From NCBI GenBank assembly GCA_038025085.1, contig CM076152.1, positions 35,343,501 through 35,407,500 of the forward strand: 64,000 bases of DNA, written 5' to 3'. A program made the translations under genes and the position numbers. The notes beneath the pieces were generated by a model, which saw only the letters and a list, made by a program, of their open reading frames with translations, did no database searches and was not told where the DNA came from. Shown in pieces: positions 29,201-40,719 of the stretch. The DNA comes from Tetragonia tetragonoides (lineage: Eukaryota; Streptophyta; Magnoliopsida; Caryophyllales; Aizoaceae). Position 1 is the first letter of the stretch. Every line of letters starts with the position of its first letter.

Positions 29201-30179
29201 CCCCCCCTCGGCCACGTCCTATCGGAAGAGAAGAAGAAGAGGTCGTTGGTTTTTGGTTACGATCAATCATCAGTTTGGTCATACCTGATCCGCTGTCAGA
29301 CTTCACACGATCCTCCCACCATTCTGGATATCCATGAATTTCGAAGCAATTAGTTACTTCGTGGCATGTCTTCTTACAGTAGGTGCAAGAAAGATGTGAT
29401 TTATCAGATATCTCTATTTTGCCTCGTGTGCGCCCACTAGTTCGCACAAAAAATCCAACCATGTCGGATGTCTCCTCGGGCATGGACGAAGACGTTCTAA
29501 CTCGTTCATCTTGAATAGCTAACTGATAGGCACGGCTGAGAGAGGACAGAGGGTCTTGAGCAAGAATATTTGATCGCAAAGGACCATAAGGTGGAGTATA
29601 TAAACCCATCAGAAATTCATGAAGCATGTCCTTTGCACGGCGACGCTCATGTTCAAGGCCTGCGGTACACTTTGTACAGCAAGAACAAGTAATCAAGGGT
29701 TCATGGTTATGCAATTCCTCCCATAGAGCCGTGAGTTTGCCATAGTAAGAAGCAACTGACATGGATTTGGTTTGCTTACAGTCAGAGATGGCCGCCTTTA
29801 ATTGCTGTATGCGTGGTCCATTCGTAAGAGCAATTCGCTCCTTAAGTGTCTCCCATAGACGCCTGGCGTCTTTATATTTGGACAAGGTACTTTTCACTTC
29901 TGTTGTGATGGTATTCATAATCCAAGATACCAACATGGCTTGAATTGTATTGCAATCATCTTACGTGCAAGGAGGTGTTGGAGATACAATCGTACCATCT
30001 AAAAATCCGAACTTTCTTCGGGCTTGAAGGGCGGTTTCAATTTCACCAGCCCAATCATCATAATTTTCGCCATTAAATTTGGCTGCAGTAATAAAATCAC
30101 CAGGTCTATCTTGAGGACCTAGGAAATAAGGGGATTTTGAGTCAATTTTTGGTGGTGATGGATCATCTTCCACGACCAT
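25833..30179 (-). pseudogene. Copia-1 gag-pol with three in-frame stops
   Basis: Gag start MVVEDDPSPP at 30179; CCHC knuckle CTYCKKTCHEVTNC near 29390-29350; protease WIIDTGASNHV near 29055; integrase zinc motif near 28660-28560 and catalytic core to about 28150; RT active site YVDD near 26785; RNase [10 protein letters not shown] near 26065. The order protease-integrase-RT-RNase H is Ty1/copia. The frame is one line apart from TAA at about 29960 and TGA at about 26496 and 26259. Each can be explained by C-to-T on the coding strand. Confidence 0.93.
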
Positions 30180-30248
30180 TGTTAGGGTTTAGGGTTTTTT
30201 GAGTTTTGGTTTAGGGTTTGTTTATGGATCTTTCACGCTTTGATACCA

Positions 30249-30457
30249 TGATAAGTTTGAGGCAGAAAAGATGATTTCTATATTGATTTGTACGCAATAT
30301 ATATATACAGCCCTAACCCTATACAATATCTTCTGCTAAAAGGAAACAATCCTAAACAATATCAAACTCTAATATATCCTGCCATAAATGGGCGTAACAG
30401 AATATTACAAAGGTCACGCCTATAATCTCGGAGATCTTGTAACAAGATCTTGTAACA
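30249..30457 (-). repeat. Copia-1 5' LTR
   Basis: 209 bp, the same ends as the 3' LTR, adjoining the primer site complement (TGATACCA at 30241-30248) on one side and target copy CCTTC on the other. Confidence 0.95.
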
Positions 30458-31715
30458 CCTTCCCAACCCCCACCACATCCACTGAACTCTGCAACCCAAA
30501 TGACAAAGCTGCTCTTCTTAACATCAAAACCCACTTCAAAAACTCACCCCATTCATTCTCAACATAGGACCCAAAAACAGACTGTTGCACAAAATGGGTT
30601 AACATTGTTTGCTCTGAACACAACGCGCCCCTTGGGCGCGTCACCCTTCTCACCATCGCCGGTGACGATAATGTCACCGGCGACATTCCACCAGCTGTTG
30701 GTGATCTCCCCTTTCTGTCCACTCTCCAAATCTTCTCGAACCCGAACCTCACCGGGCCTATCCCGTTAACCCTAGCCAAGCTCGCCAAGCTCACATTTCT
30801 CGCCCTTAGTTCAAACAATCTTACGGGCCCAGTCCCGGGCTTTTTGGGCCACCTCTCCGACCTTCAGGTCCTCGATCTCTCCGAGAACAGCCTCACGGGG
30901 ACCATCCCTCCATCACTGGCGTTCCTCCCTCACGTCAATGATCTTGACCTAACCTTCAACCAGCTCACGGGCTCCATCCCCGCTAGCTTTGGCGCCTTCA
31001 AGACTGGTCTTTTCTTTCAGGTTACTTTATTTGTTATTATTATTTTAATTATTGTTATTACTGTGAGGGTCAGCAAAACTTAGGTCTTGTGTAAATCGGT
31101 CTCATGGTGAGACGGATGAAAGTAATATTTTTTGTTCAAAATGTAAATGTTTTTGTTCGAAAATAACAGCTTTTGCTCGAAAACGTAACATATATTTTTT
31201 TCAAGGATATAAAATGTTTAAAACGATTAACAATTTTAAATTTAAAAGTATTTTTTTTTCAAAATGTAACCGTTGTAAGACCGTCTCGTACAAAGTTTTT
31301 GCTAAAATTGATTTGTATAATATGGCAAAGTAATAGCAAAATTTTGACATACATCCCTTAATTGCGCCACCATTATAATTATATTTGTGCTACTCCTCCT
31401 GTAGGTTGCTAACAACCGGATGTCGGGTACGATCCCGAGGTCGCTAGGCCAGGCAAACCTAAGAACCCTCGACATAACCGGAAACCAGTTCACTGGTGAC
31501 GCGTCGTTTTTGTTGAATGGCAGGAATAAGGCCCTTGAAGGCATAGTATTAAGGGGGAACAAGTTCAAGTTTGATTTTTCCAATGTGGACGACCTGCCTC
31601 ATGGATTAAAGATTATTGACATTGCTGACAATATGATATATGGGTCACTCCCTAAAAGGCTTGGGCAGTTGCCTTTGAACTTCATTGATGTGAGTAATAA
31701 TCAACTTTGTGGTCC

Positions 31716-34700
31716 CACTACAAGAAAAATGCGCTTAGACAACACCCTAAAAGTGTCGCTTAATGTAGTAAAAGCGTTGGCAAAGACTTTAGCCAACACT
31801 TTTCCTACCGTTGAGTTTGATAGGCGTTGGCATAAGTCTAAGCCAACACTTTTTCAAGCTATGCCAATACTTTCTAATAGTGTCGCCAAAAAAAATAGCA
31901 AAGCCAACACTTTTACCTAAAAACTTAAGCCAACACTTTTGATCATCTATGCCAACACTTTTTTATTATCCCAACTCAAAGCTAATGCCACATATATTTT
32001 TTTTCTCTATGACAATACGTTTCTTTGTCAAGATGACCATTATTGACACATATAAGTGATACCTTCATAATATATCAGTACTGATGGCCTGTGGAGTCTT
32101 TGATCTTTAAATTTCGAGCCATTTATATTATCAAAATAAAATCTTAAGTACATGTATATTACAAGGCAATCCCTACAAATGTACAAGACCAAAAACATGG
32201 TTCATCCGAAAGTCTTTTAAGGAAAAAGGAAAGAAACATTGCTTCATAGTCTTCATCCAGCTAACATCCTCACCATTTCACCTTGGCTGATGAAAATCTC
32301 AAAAATCATAATTAATCAACACCTGCAAATATTACAAGAGGAAGTATAAGCATAAGTCACATGTGACATTACCTCAACCCCCAACAAAAGTTGAAAATAA
32401 TAGACATCTAAAAGGTTGGATGGATAAGAAATCTACAACCTGGAAAATTATCATATACTCAACCAATCAACCACAAGTTATCTATAAATTGCTATGATCA
32501 GACCAGTAGTAAATGTTGGCTCAATTTTAAGAGGATAGTCAAAATAGCAAGTGTTCTTTTTTCCAGTTATAATATAGTTATAGCTTTTTAGTACACAAGT
32601 TAAAAGAATAAAAAATACTCATGCTTCTTTGCTCAGTGTTGTAGGAAGAACCCTTGGACAAAAAAGAAGAGCAGTAACTCAAAATTTTAGTATCAACAAA
32701 TAATGTGGGCTAATGTCACTACACCTTCAATTCTGAACAACATACTTACAACAAAGCAATAGAGATACCTTAAAGCACATACTCTTAAGTGTGGCAAGCA
32801 TAAGCACTCGTTGAGAAACAAGTGTTGCAGCCCCTTGTCAACACTCAACTGAACATTATGGTGTTTCACTGAAATATGCACCTCAATGAATTAATATAGC
32901 CAAGTAGCTCCTGAACAGTCACAATAACTAGTCCCATTACACCACAAAAAGAAAAAGCAAAGGAGATTTTGCACAAATGTATGATTCGGGTGCCCATTGT
33001 AACTGCACAAGGCAGTAGTAGCGGATAAGAAACTAAAAATAGATCACTAATATCATGGAATCAAAAGGTAGTTTATGGACATCAAATGTGTACAAAATAA
33101 CCCTGCATGCTTTTAAAGACGTACCATTAACAGTAGCCTCAAAGAGTATCTCAGAACTCAAGCTAGAAAGAGCTGTAAGAACCAAACCATGAGGAGTAAG
33201 CACAAATGGAGAAATCCTAAAAGGAAAAGCAAACAAAAAAGGTCTCTTACAGAACAAACTTCTAGATACAGAAGCAACCATAAATACGACTGTAACCTCA
33301 AGAGTACTCCTAGACATATTCATCTTCACCGATCAGGAACACGCACCCACATCTCAAGTTAATAGACTTCAAGAACTTCCAGCATTCTGTTTCCAACAAA
33401 GAACAAGCTAAGATAAATATTTAGGTGACTCAACCATCAAATTAGCCAACATTAGCTTGTCGAATGCACCCAAAAAAACATCAGCTTGTCGTACCTCGAC
33501 TACAGAGAGACTATTCCCTGTCATGAATGTAATGCTTCAGAAAGCAAACATCCATTGACGCATAGTACAACAGACTTTAGAGTAGCAATTCCCACAACAA
33601 ACAGGACAATTTTGCTGAACTCTATAGGGATCAGTGCACCAGAAGCATACATCAAAAGGGACGAAATGCAGATAGATAAAGCACACAACATATAAGCAGA
33701 TTACTAACATACACGGACACAATCTTCATCATACATTTGGATATCTAGTAGTCTGTTAGCATTGTCCAGGCAAAAACAAAGGTATAAGAAAAGGTCACGA
33801 AAATATCAAGTCATAGTGCGCAATCATACGAGGTAAGTTCGAACAAATGCACAGTGCACCCACGTAAAGGAGCGCATCGTTCTTGGATATCAAATCCTAA
33901 AACCTATACTTCATATCCAAAGTCTGGTATCATACGCAAAGGTAACACGACAAAGCTCACTAGAAAGACATCTCAATAGGTGCATCGTAGACCACATGGA
34001 AATCTGTTCTAGTCCTTTTTAAAGCATGTAAAGATGCAATATTAGTGGCAAAAAAGTTAAATTGCCAGAATTGCTCAAAGAACACTTTCAGACATAAACT
34101 GAGTTACTCTACAAACAACATTTAAACTCTAAGCAACTCTCTCCTTGTTCAAAAGATAAATGTTATAATTAAAATCAATAGACCGAGAAACTGTTAATTC
34201 TTCAAGGGAAACAATGTACCTTTCTTTGATGCACTCCGAACAAAAGAACCACTTTCTGCAACTAAAATACTTAGTTAAAGTGTTCGTCTTGCAAATTTGA
34301 GATGGAAATTGTCAAACAAAAATATATATACACATTATTAAACCCTAACTTGAAGTTAGTTTAACCCCTAAAATTAAAATCGAGGAGAAAATTTTAGGTT
34401 TCGAAAGAAACATACCTGAATATCGGTCATCGAGCAATAAATTTTTGTTCGCATTGCTGGGCGAGAGACATAATTTGGGCAAAATTTATCTACTTGCTTA
34501 AAAGCTCCAAAAACATAGAAACCCAAATAGCAAGCACATACGTACCATAGATCCATCAAATTCGACAAAAAAAATGTGATTAGAACCAAAAAAACCTCTA
34601 AAAAAAAACTCAACAATTAAGGAGGAGAGAGAAAATATCAAAAAACCATATCGAGCGAGAGACAAACTTTTGCGAGTGAGAGCTGAGGGATTTAGGCAAT

Positions 34701-35138
34701 AATGATGTTGCGAGTGAGGGTTGAGAGATTTGGGCGAGATTGATTTGAACAAGAGTTTGAGCTGACACAATTGGGGCGATTATACGGGAGTGTTTGTCTG
34801 AGATGAGTTTCAAGCTTTTAGGGCTAGTTAATTCAAGAGGTGTTTTGGGGGAAATGAACTTTGAACTCACGTAGGCAAAATTTGGGTGAAATTTCCCGGT
34901 TGCCTAAAAATTGGGGCAACACTTATTTTTTGTTCAAACCGTTGGCCTAGACCTTTTTTATTTTATTTTAAATGAAAACATGGTTAAAAAAGAACAAAGA
35001 CAACGCTTTTAGGATAAGCGTTGGCATAGGTCTGTACTTAGACCAATGTTTACAAAAGCGTTGGCATAGCTTATTTCTAGCAACATTTTAAAAATCGTTG
35101 ACAAAAATTCATTGGCTTAAGCCTCTTTTCTTGTAGTG
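31716..35138. mobile_element. Non-autonomous CACTA transposon in PGIP-1
   Basis: Ends CACTACAAGAAAAATGCGC and its inverse CTTTTCTTGTAGTG, flanked by the 3-bp target TCC (31713-31715 and 35139-35141). Subterminal repeats: GCCAACACTTTT-type words near the left end (at least five between 31790 and 31965) and GCGTTGGCATAG-type words on the right (about 35015-35065). No transposase was recognised in the 3.4 kb. The middle (32100-34870) is unassigned; 34374-34870 on the minus strand has GAGAG-rich sequence that could be a captured 5' region. Confidence 0.95.
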
Positions 35139-35235
35139 TCCGATTCCAAATGGACGAAGGTTGAAGCAGGTTAGGCCGATTCGATTTGAACACAACAAGT
35201 GCCTTTGTGGTCGTCCTTTGGCTCCTTGCAAGTAA

Positions 35236-35936
35236 AGGGGGCTTCAGAGTGGAAAATAAGCTGTAATTGGGTGCATGTTTTTAATTTAGGGTCGTAATAT
35301 TGCGAGTTGCAGATTTCTTATTTTAGGTTTTTAGTGCTCTTTTGTTGTTTGCCATGTGACGGTTTGTAAGTTCTCTTTGATGATGTGTAAGTAGTTTTAC
35401 CTCGTCAATTATTGTTGTTGGTAAATTGGACTACTTTGAACAAAATCGTTCACTTCAATTATTGCCGTTGGTAAATTTCAATGCAGACGATCCCCTTACG
35501 TTTGCATATATAGGACTTTTTGTGCTTTAGTGAGAATTATTGCTACTCATAATGATGAGCAATTGGTTATTTCTCATCATGTATTTTGGCTTGTGTATGT
35601 GTATATGGAGAGCTAAGAAACAGTAAGTCTCGCACTTTCCTGGAAGCACTCATATATAGGTGCTCCCCAGAGTGCATAAGAACGAATACCATCATGGCCT
35701 CATGGGAATTAATTTTCTCTCTTTATCATTCCAAAACAACCCATAAATGGATCGGAATGAAATAAATTATTGTTTATTGTGTCTTATTCTTGATAGCTAC
35801 AAACTTACAACAAGGCAGAAATTAGTAGTAATGAATCTTGATCAAAATAAATAAAATGGAAATTTTCAAGAAACCGCCTTTCATCGCAATTTGTTTCTGC
35901 GGTTAATCTTTCAGTATTCAGTATCCATCAAGGTAT
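35236..35936. other. Tail-to-tail intergenic gap of PGIP-1 and PGIP-2
   Basis: Downstream sequence of both genes. An AATAAA occurs near 35760 and AAATAAATAAAATGG near 35847. No further gene. Confidence 0.6.
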
Positions 35937-36953
35937 TCAAATATGACAAGCCGATAAGGGTGGACCGCACAAGCACTTGTTGTTAGAGAACTTGGTGGGG
36001 CCTAACTGTTTCAATATCAGACTAGATGGGATCGGGCCACAAAGTTGATTAAAGCTAACGTCGATATACTCCAAAGACGTCAATTGGCTTAGTCCTCTAG
36101 GGAGTGACCCATATATCATATTGTGGCTTATGTCGATGTTGGTTAGGTTCATGGGAAATTGCACGTAGGAGAAATCAAATTTGAAAAGATTGTCACCCAA
36201 GTGTATGGTATCCAACACCTTCTTATCCCTTCCGAACAAAAATGACGCATCGCCTGTAAATTTGTTTCCTGACAGATCCAACTGTTTCATTTGAGCCATG
36301 CCAAATGATCTCGGAATTGGTCCGGACAATTGGTTGTAAGACAAGATGAGTAACAAATCCGGGTTCCTAAACAAGCCGAAACTCTCTGGGATAGAGCCAG
36401 TGAGCTTGTTATGGTGGAACCATACTTGGTCAAGGTTCTTGATCAAGACTAGAGAGTCGGGGATTGAACCAGTAAGGTTGTTGTAAGAGACGTCGATCAA
36501 CTCTAACTTCTTGAGATGGCCAAAGAAATTAGGAATCGAGCCAGTGAGACTATTCAAGCTAAGGTCGAGGTGTTGGAGATTGGTTAGCTTGGCAATGGCC
36601 TTAGGTATCGGACCTGTAAGGTTAGGAAAGCTTGACAAGGTAATGGATACAAGGTGTGAGAGTTCTCCTATCGACGGTGGAATCTCGCCAATGACATCAT
36701 CGGCGTGTGTGAGTATAATCGTGTTAACGTAACCATGCGCATTGCACTGGATGCCAAACCATTTGTAACAACAATCGGCGTTAGGGTCCCAGGAGGTGAA
36801 GGCCGAGGCATTTTTGAAGTGGTCTTTGATATTAAGTAGGAATTGCTTGTCACTTGGGTTGCATAACTCGGCGGATAAAGAGAGGTTCAAAGAAGAGAGG
36901 AAGAGAGACAAAGTGAAGATCAAAAGGATTGGAGTAATTCTTGTTCCTTGCAT
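35937..36953 (-). CDS. PGIP: PGIP-2: polygalacturonase-inhibitor-like protein, 10 LRRs, intact
   Basis: 338 residues, intronless. The start MQGTRITPILL is preferred over an in-frame ATG 22 codons upstream because it gives a standard signal peptide (hydrophobic ILLIFTLSLFLSSLNLSLSA, then ELCNPSDK). N-terminal cap cysteines: C in ELCN, DCCYKWFGIQC. Then ten plant extracellular LRRs of about 24 residues (LxxLxLxxNxLTGxIPxxL) and the C-terminal cap QLCGPIP...NKCLCGPPLSAC. All eight cysteines typical of PGIPs are present. Family role: secreted to the cell wall, where it binds fungal or insect endo-polygalacturonases and slows pectin breakdown. Other secreted LRR proteins (FLR1-type) are the alternative. 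Confidence 0.93.
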   Translation of the reverse strand: MQGTRITPILLIFTLSLFLSSLNLSLSAELCNPSDKQFLLNIKDHFKNASAFTSWDPNADCCYKWFGIQCNAHGYVNTIILTHADDVIGEIPPSIGELSHLVSITLSSFPNLTGPIPKAIAKLTNLQHLDLSLNSLTGSIPNFFGHLKKLELIDVSYNNLTGSIPDSLVLIKNLDQVWFHHNKLTGSIPESFGLFRNPDLLLILSYNQLSGPIPRSFGMAQMKQLDLSGNKFTGDASFLFGRDKKVLDTIHLGDNLFKFDFSYVQFPMNLTNIDISHNMIYGSLPRGLSQLTSLEYIDVSFNQLCGPIPSSLILKQLGPTKFSNNKCLCGPPLSACHI

Positions 36954-37035
36954 GATTATTGGCTTATTTAGGATTTGTGTTAATACTAAATTTAAAGTAG
37001 TAATTTGGATGAGATGCATGGATGGAAAATAATTG

Positions 37036-37053
37036 CTATATAAAGATATATAG
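37036..37053 (-). promoter_or_regulatory. TATA-like sequence of PGIP-2
   Basis: CTATATATCTTTATATAG on the minus strand, 83-100 bp before the start codon. Position fits a TATA box with a leader of about 50-70 nt. Confidence 0.5.
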
Positions 37054-37710
37054 TTTAAACTTTTTTAGATGCAAAGAATCAAAGCAAGCATACCAAGGAT
37101 TGTCAATGAGCTCAGTTTACAGCTGTATGCCGATCGTGACCAGTCAACGATAACTCGATAAGGTGCTTTAGATATGAGTCATGTTCAATGTTAGCGTTCG
37201 GCCGTTGCATAGGAACTGCGCACTGATAATTGAATCAAATGCCTAAATTAAAAAGACGGTGCTAATATACATTGCAATTTTCCTTGTCTGTAGACTGTAA
37301 TAATTAACAAATAAATCAATCAATCTACACATAAACGTGGACAAGCTAAGCTAAGGGGCAAGAAGTTGTCTAAATTAAAGAAAGGTCATGCCATGCTAAC
37401 CATCACCTGGTTAAAGTTTTGATCTTCTCTCAAATAATCTCTTGAATTATCAGACATAGAATATGTTAATTAGAGCTTACATGACCAGTTCATTTTAGGG
37501 ATGATCTGCCGTAAATTCAGTAATACTCAGTTAGGTTCAGTAGAGCTTAATTTAAAAACATATTTTTTGTCTCACACACTTATATCAGAGTAATATTCAT
37601 GTCATTGCTGAGGTATAAAGACAATTACATCAGGATTACCCAAAGCGTAAGCGAAGTTCAATTAAATTTCATTGGAAAGGCTATTCATGGCCAAGAAGCA
37701 ATTATCAAAT
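37054..37710. other. Upstream region of PGIP-2
   Basis: No gene. Presumed promoter side of PGIP-2 up to the insertion of Copia-2. It lacks the GACAAATT...GGTA block shared by the 12-LRR genes. Confidence 0.5.
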
Positions 37711-37715
37711 AAAAC

Positions 37716-37858
37716 TAATAGAGGAAATTAATTAAATATGTAAATATTTATTATTTAGGAAATTGAATTGGTTTCGATTTTGGACTCTGTATATCTCTAT
37801 ATATATGATACGTCAGGCTCTCAGTTGGGGGAGCCATTATCTGCAATATTCTCTCATA
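37716..37858 (+). repeat. Copia-2 5' LTR
   Basis: 143 bp, followed at once by the Met-tRNA primer site. A near-perfect hairpin GGCTCTCAGTTGGGGGAGCC lies near 37817. Confidence 0.92.
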
Positions 37859-37990
37859 TGGTATCAGAACAGAGATCCTGAGCCTCTCTATTTAAATAAA
37901 AAAAAAAAGACAAACAAAACCCCTCGAATCTAACCAAAAGTAAAGAAAACAAAATTAAATCCCAATTTGGTTTCTTTTGCTTCGTGACCC

Positions 37991-40549
37991 ATGTCGACAC
38001 CAGTAGGTACTTCGTCAAACCCCTCGTCACCGACTTCATCTTCTCAGCCAAACCCCACATCGCCGATCGGCACCACCACCACCACCACCATACCTCAATC
38101 AATCTCCACCACCCCGAGCTCCTCATATCAGAGTGTTTCTCGGCCGATCGCCACCACCCTTCAGTCGGTGACTTCGCCGATCCCGTTCTCTCTTGAACAC
38201 CTCTCACCGGCGTCGTCCATGGTCACGAATTCCGCTGCCACCCAGGGGTTTCTCTTTCCTCCTCCACCTAATTTTGGCCTCACTCAGCCACAGGCCTACT
38301 CGGCCGTGTCTTGGCCACCGTCTCAGCCGTCCATACCCCCGCACTTCTATCTCAATCGATCGACTGTGGGTGCTCCTGAGCCCCTGTCTCTTGCTCACGG
38401 CGGGCTGCAGCACATCAATTCGGGTCCTTTTGGCCCGAGTTCTTCTTATGGTGGAGGGGCGGGCTACTTTCAAGGCCCCTTTGCTCCCAACGTCACCAAT
38501 TTGGTGACTACTCGACTTGGCTCCGTTGATGATTTTTTGCCTTGGCATACTCAGTTCCGTTCGCTTTTGACGTCACAACGTCTTCTTGGCTTCATTGATG
38601 ATACTATCCCTCCTCCTCAACAGGTTATTTTTGATCAATTTGGTTTAGCTCATGAAAATCCTAGTTACACTTCTTGGCTTCAAACTGATCAACATATACG
38701 TACTTGGTTGCTTGCTACTATTACTAGTAATGTGTTGATTGATGTTCATAACTTGCCTCATTCCTTTCAAATATGGACTCATCTTGCAAATAAATTTAAC
38801 AATACTAGTCGGGCTAGGTCCATTGAATTGAAACGATCTTTGACTAATTTAAAGAAAGGGGATACTGAGGATATGGATACTTATTTACGTCGGATTAAAA
38901 TTATTGCTGATCGACTTGCTTCTATTAATAATCCGGCGTCTGATGGTGAGTTAGTTGAAAATACAATTTTCGGTCTTGATCGTGCTTATCATCCGTTTAT
39001 CAATTCTATATCTCAATTTTTGGACACAATCAACTTTGATGATCTTGGTAATCGACTGCTTCTTCATGAGACTATTCTAAAAAGAATGGAAGCTAGTGAT
39101 GCTGCGGAGGTTACTCACCAAGCTTTCGCCTCTACCGTTGTCACTAGCACCGGTGGTGCTTCGTCCTCTTCTGGGGGCGTGCCATCACAATCTGGGCAGC
39201 GCAGCAAACAATAAAACTGAAACCAAGGCAACCGTCGGAATAATAACCGCCGAAACAACCGCGGGGGGCGCGGTAATCAGGGTAGTGGTCAGCACAATCG
39301 AGGGCAATCCCAGTCTTCCTCCACTGGTCAACAGCACCGTACTAACCAGAGTACAGTGGGTAATGTCTCTTCGTCCTCTAGTTTCTTGCATAGTATTTTA
39401 CCTACTCCTACTAATGTTTCATGTGCAGGTAATTTATCTTCTTCGGGAGCTAATGCTTCTAACCCACATATTGTCTGTCAAATATGCTTTTCTCCTGGCC
39501 ATGGAGGGGCCAATTGTCCAGACCGTTATGCAGGGTCTTCTTCCACTCCTGCTTACGCTGCAATGGATGTAGGGAATATGACCGATCCCACATGGTATGC
39601 TGACTCTACAGCAGCTTCTCATATGACCCCGTCAAAAGGTATAATTTCTCCGTTAAAACCTTACATTGGATTGAATCGTGTTCAAGTTGGTAATGGTAAT
39701 TTATTGTCCATTAAAGGTGTTGGTCAAACAGCATTAAAGACCTCTCCCAGGCCTCTTCTCTTAAAATCTGTTTATCATGTTCCTCAATTGAAACATAATT
39801 TACTTTCTGTGAAGCGTCTGTGTGTTGATAATGCTTGTCATGTGAAGTTTAACGAGTCTGATATTTCTATTAAGGACAATAAGACGGGACAGTTCTTCTG
39901 CGTGGCAATAGTTCGAGTGGTGTCTATCCTATTGGGTCTTCTAGTACTGTTGTCGAGTCAATCCCTGCGTTCGTTGCTACTAGAGAGTCCGGGGATCTAT
40001 GGCATCGTCGTCTAGGTCATACTAGTAATCAGACTATTGATAAATTAAGGAGTGCAAAACTTTTACCTTCTGTTTCAAAGTTTGGTGACAATTGTGTTTC
40101 TTGTCGGATTGGGAAATCTCACCGTTTACCGTTTACTGCTGCGGATCATTGTTATGATTCTCCCTTATATTTGGAAACAACCTACAGTTTCCAAATCCTC
40201 TACGGAAGCAGAGTATCGGGAAATTGCGTATGCGGTTGCTGACACTACTTGGGTTCGTCAGCTTCTTGCTGAGATTGGTCTTGTTCTTCGTCAACCGGTT
40301 CGTCTTCTGTGTGACAACATCAGTGCTACATACTTAACGGCGAATCATGTTCTTCATGATCGTTCCAAGCAAGTCAAGGTAGATTATCATTTTGTTCGTG
40401 AGCGTGTTGCTCATGATGATCTGGTAGTTCGCTATATTCCTACATGATTTCAGCTTGCTGATATTTTGACCAAGGCCCTTCCGTCTCCGCAGTTCCATTT
40501 TCTTAAGTCCAATCTGTTCGTGCGTCCCCCCGATCAGCTTGAGGGGGCG
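37991..40549 (+). pseudogene. Copia-2 gag-pol remnant
   Basis: Gag frame 37991-39214 (Pro/Ser/Thr-rich start, then a UBN2-type domain with FLPWHTQFRSLL and LLATITSNVLIDVHN). A frameshift leads into 39356-40015 with CCHC knuckle CQICFSPGHGGANC and a protease in which DSGA has become DSTA. The integrase zinc motif (LWHRRLGHTSN...CVSC) at 40000-40105 is joined near 40165 directly to RNase H (SKSSTEAEYREIAYAVADT), so the integrase core and all of RT are deleted. A further TGA is at 40445. It cannot move without help. Confidence 0.93.
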
Positions 40550-40694
40550 TAATAGAGGAAATTAATTAAATATGTAAATATTTATTATTTAGGAAACTGA
40601 ATTGGTTTCGGTTTTGGACTCTGTATATATCTCTCTATATATGATACGTTAGGCTCCCAGTTGTGGGAGCCATTATCTACAATATTCTCTCATA
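40550..40694 (+). repeat. Copia-2 3' LTR
   Basis: 145 bp. Differs from the 5' LTR by several substitutions and a 2-bp TATC/TATATC length change. Confidence 0.92.
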
Positions 40695-40719
40695 AAAACA
40701 TCCAAGAGAGCAGCCTCTC

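Larger units (their letters stand above)
24982..30457 (-). mobile_element. Ty1/copia retrotransposon (Copia-1) in PGIP-1
   Basis: LTRs 24982-25190 and 30249-30457, each 209 bp, TG...CA, about 97% alike by eye (roughly six differences). Target duplication CCTTC at 24977-24981 and 30458-30462. The primer site complementary to initiator Met tRNA (TGGTATCA on the minus strand) is next to the 5' LTR near 30241-30248. Antisense to the host gene. It carries an internal tandem duplication at its 3' end and three stop codons. Confidence 0.97.
24916..35235 (+). pseudogene. PGIP: PGIP-1: polygalacturonase-inhibitor-like LRR gene, broken by two transposons
   Basis: Pieces: 24916-24981 (MANPTTVSRFLISF, signal peptide), 30463-31020, an intron 31021-31404 (phase 0, GT/AG), 31405-31715, and 35142-35235 with stop TAA. 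The pieces read in one frame once each insertion and one copy of its target duplication are set aside. The product would have N-terminal cysteines (ELCNPNDK, TDCC), 10 LRRs and the C-terminal NKCLCGRPLAPCK. Lesions: a copia element in the signal peptide, TAG at 30565-30567 where the family has Trp (ST-W-DPKTDCC), and a CACTA element inside the last LRR (after QLCGP). Unlike PGIP-2 and PGIP-3 it has an intron and is on the opposite strand. Confidence 0.92.
37716..40694 (+). mobile_element. Ty1/copia element (Copia-2) lacking the integrase core and RT
   Basis: Short LTRs 37716-37858 and 40550-40694 (143 and 145 bp), target duplication AAAAC (37711-37715 and 40695-40699). Primer site TGGTATCAGAAC at 37859, polypurine GAGGGGGCG at 40541-40549. 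Both LTRs begin TAATAGAGG and end CTCTCATA, so the usual TG...CA ends are not present. Inserted between PGIP-2 and PGIP-3. Confidence 0.93.
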
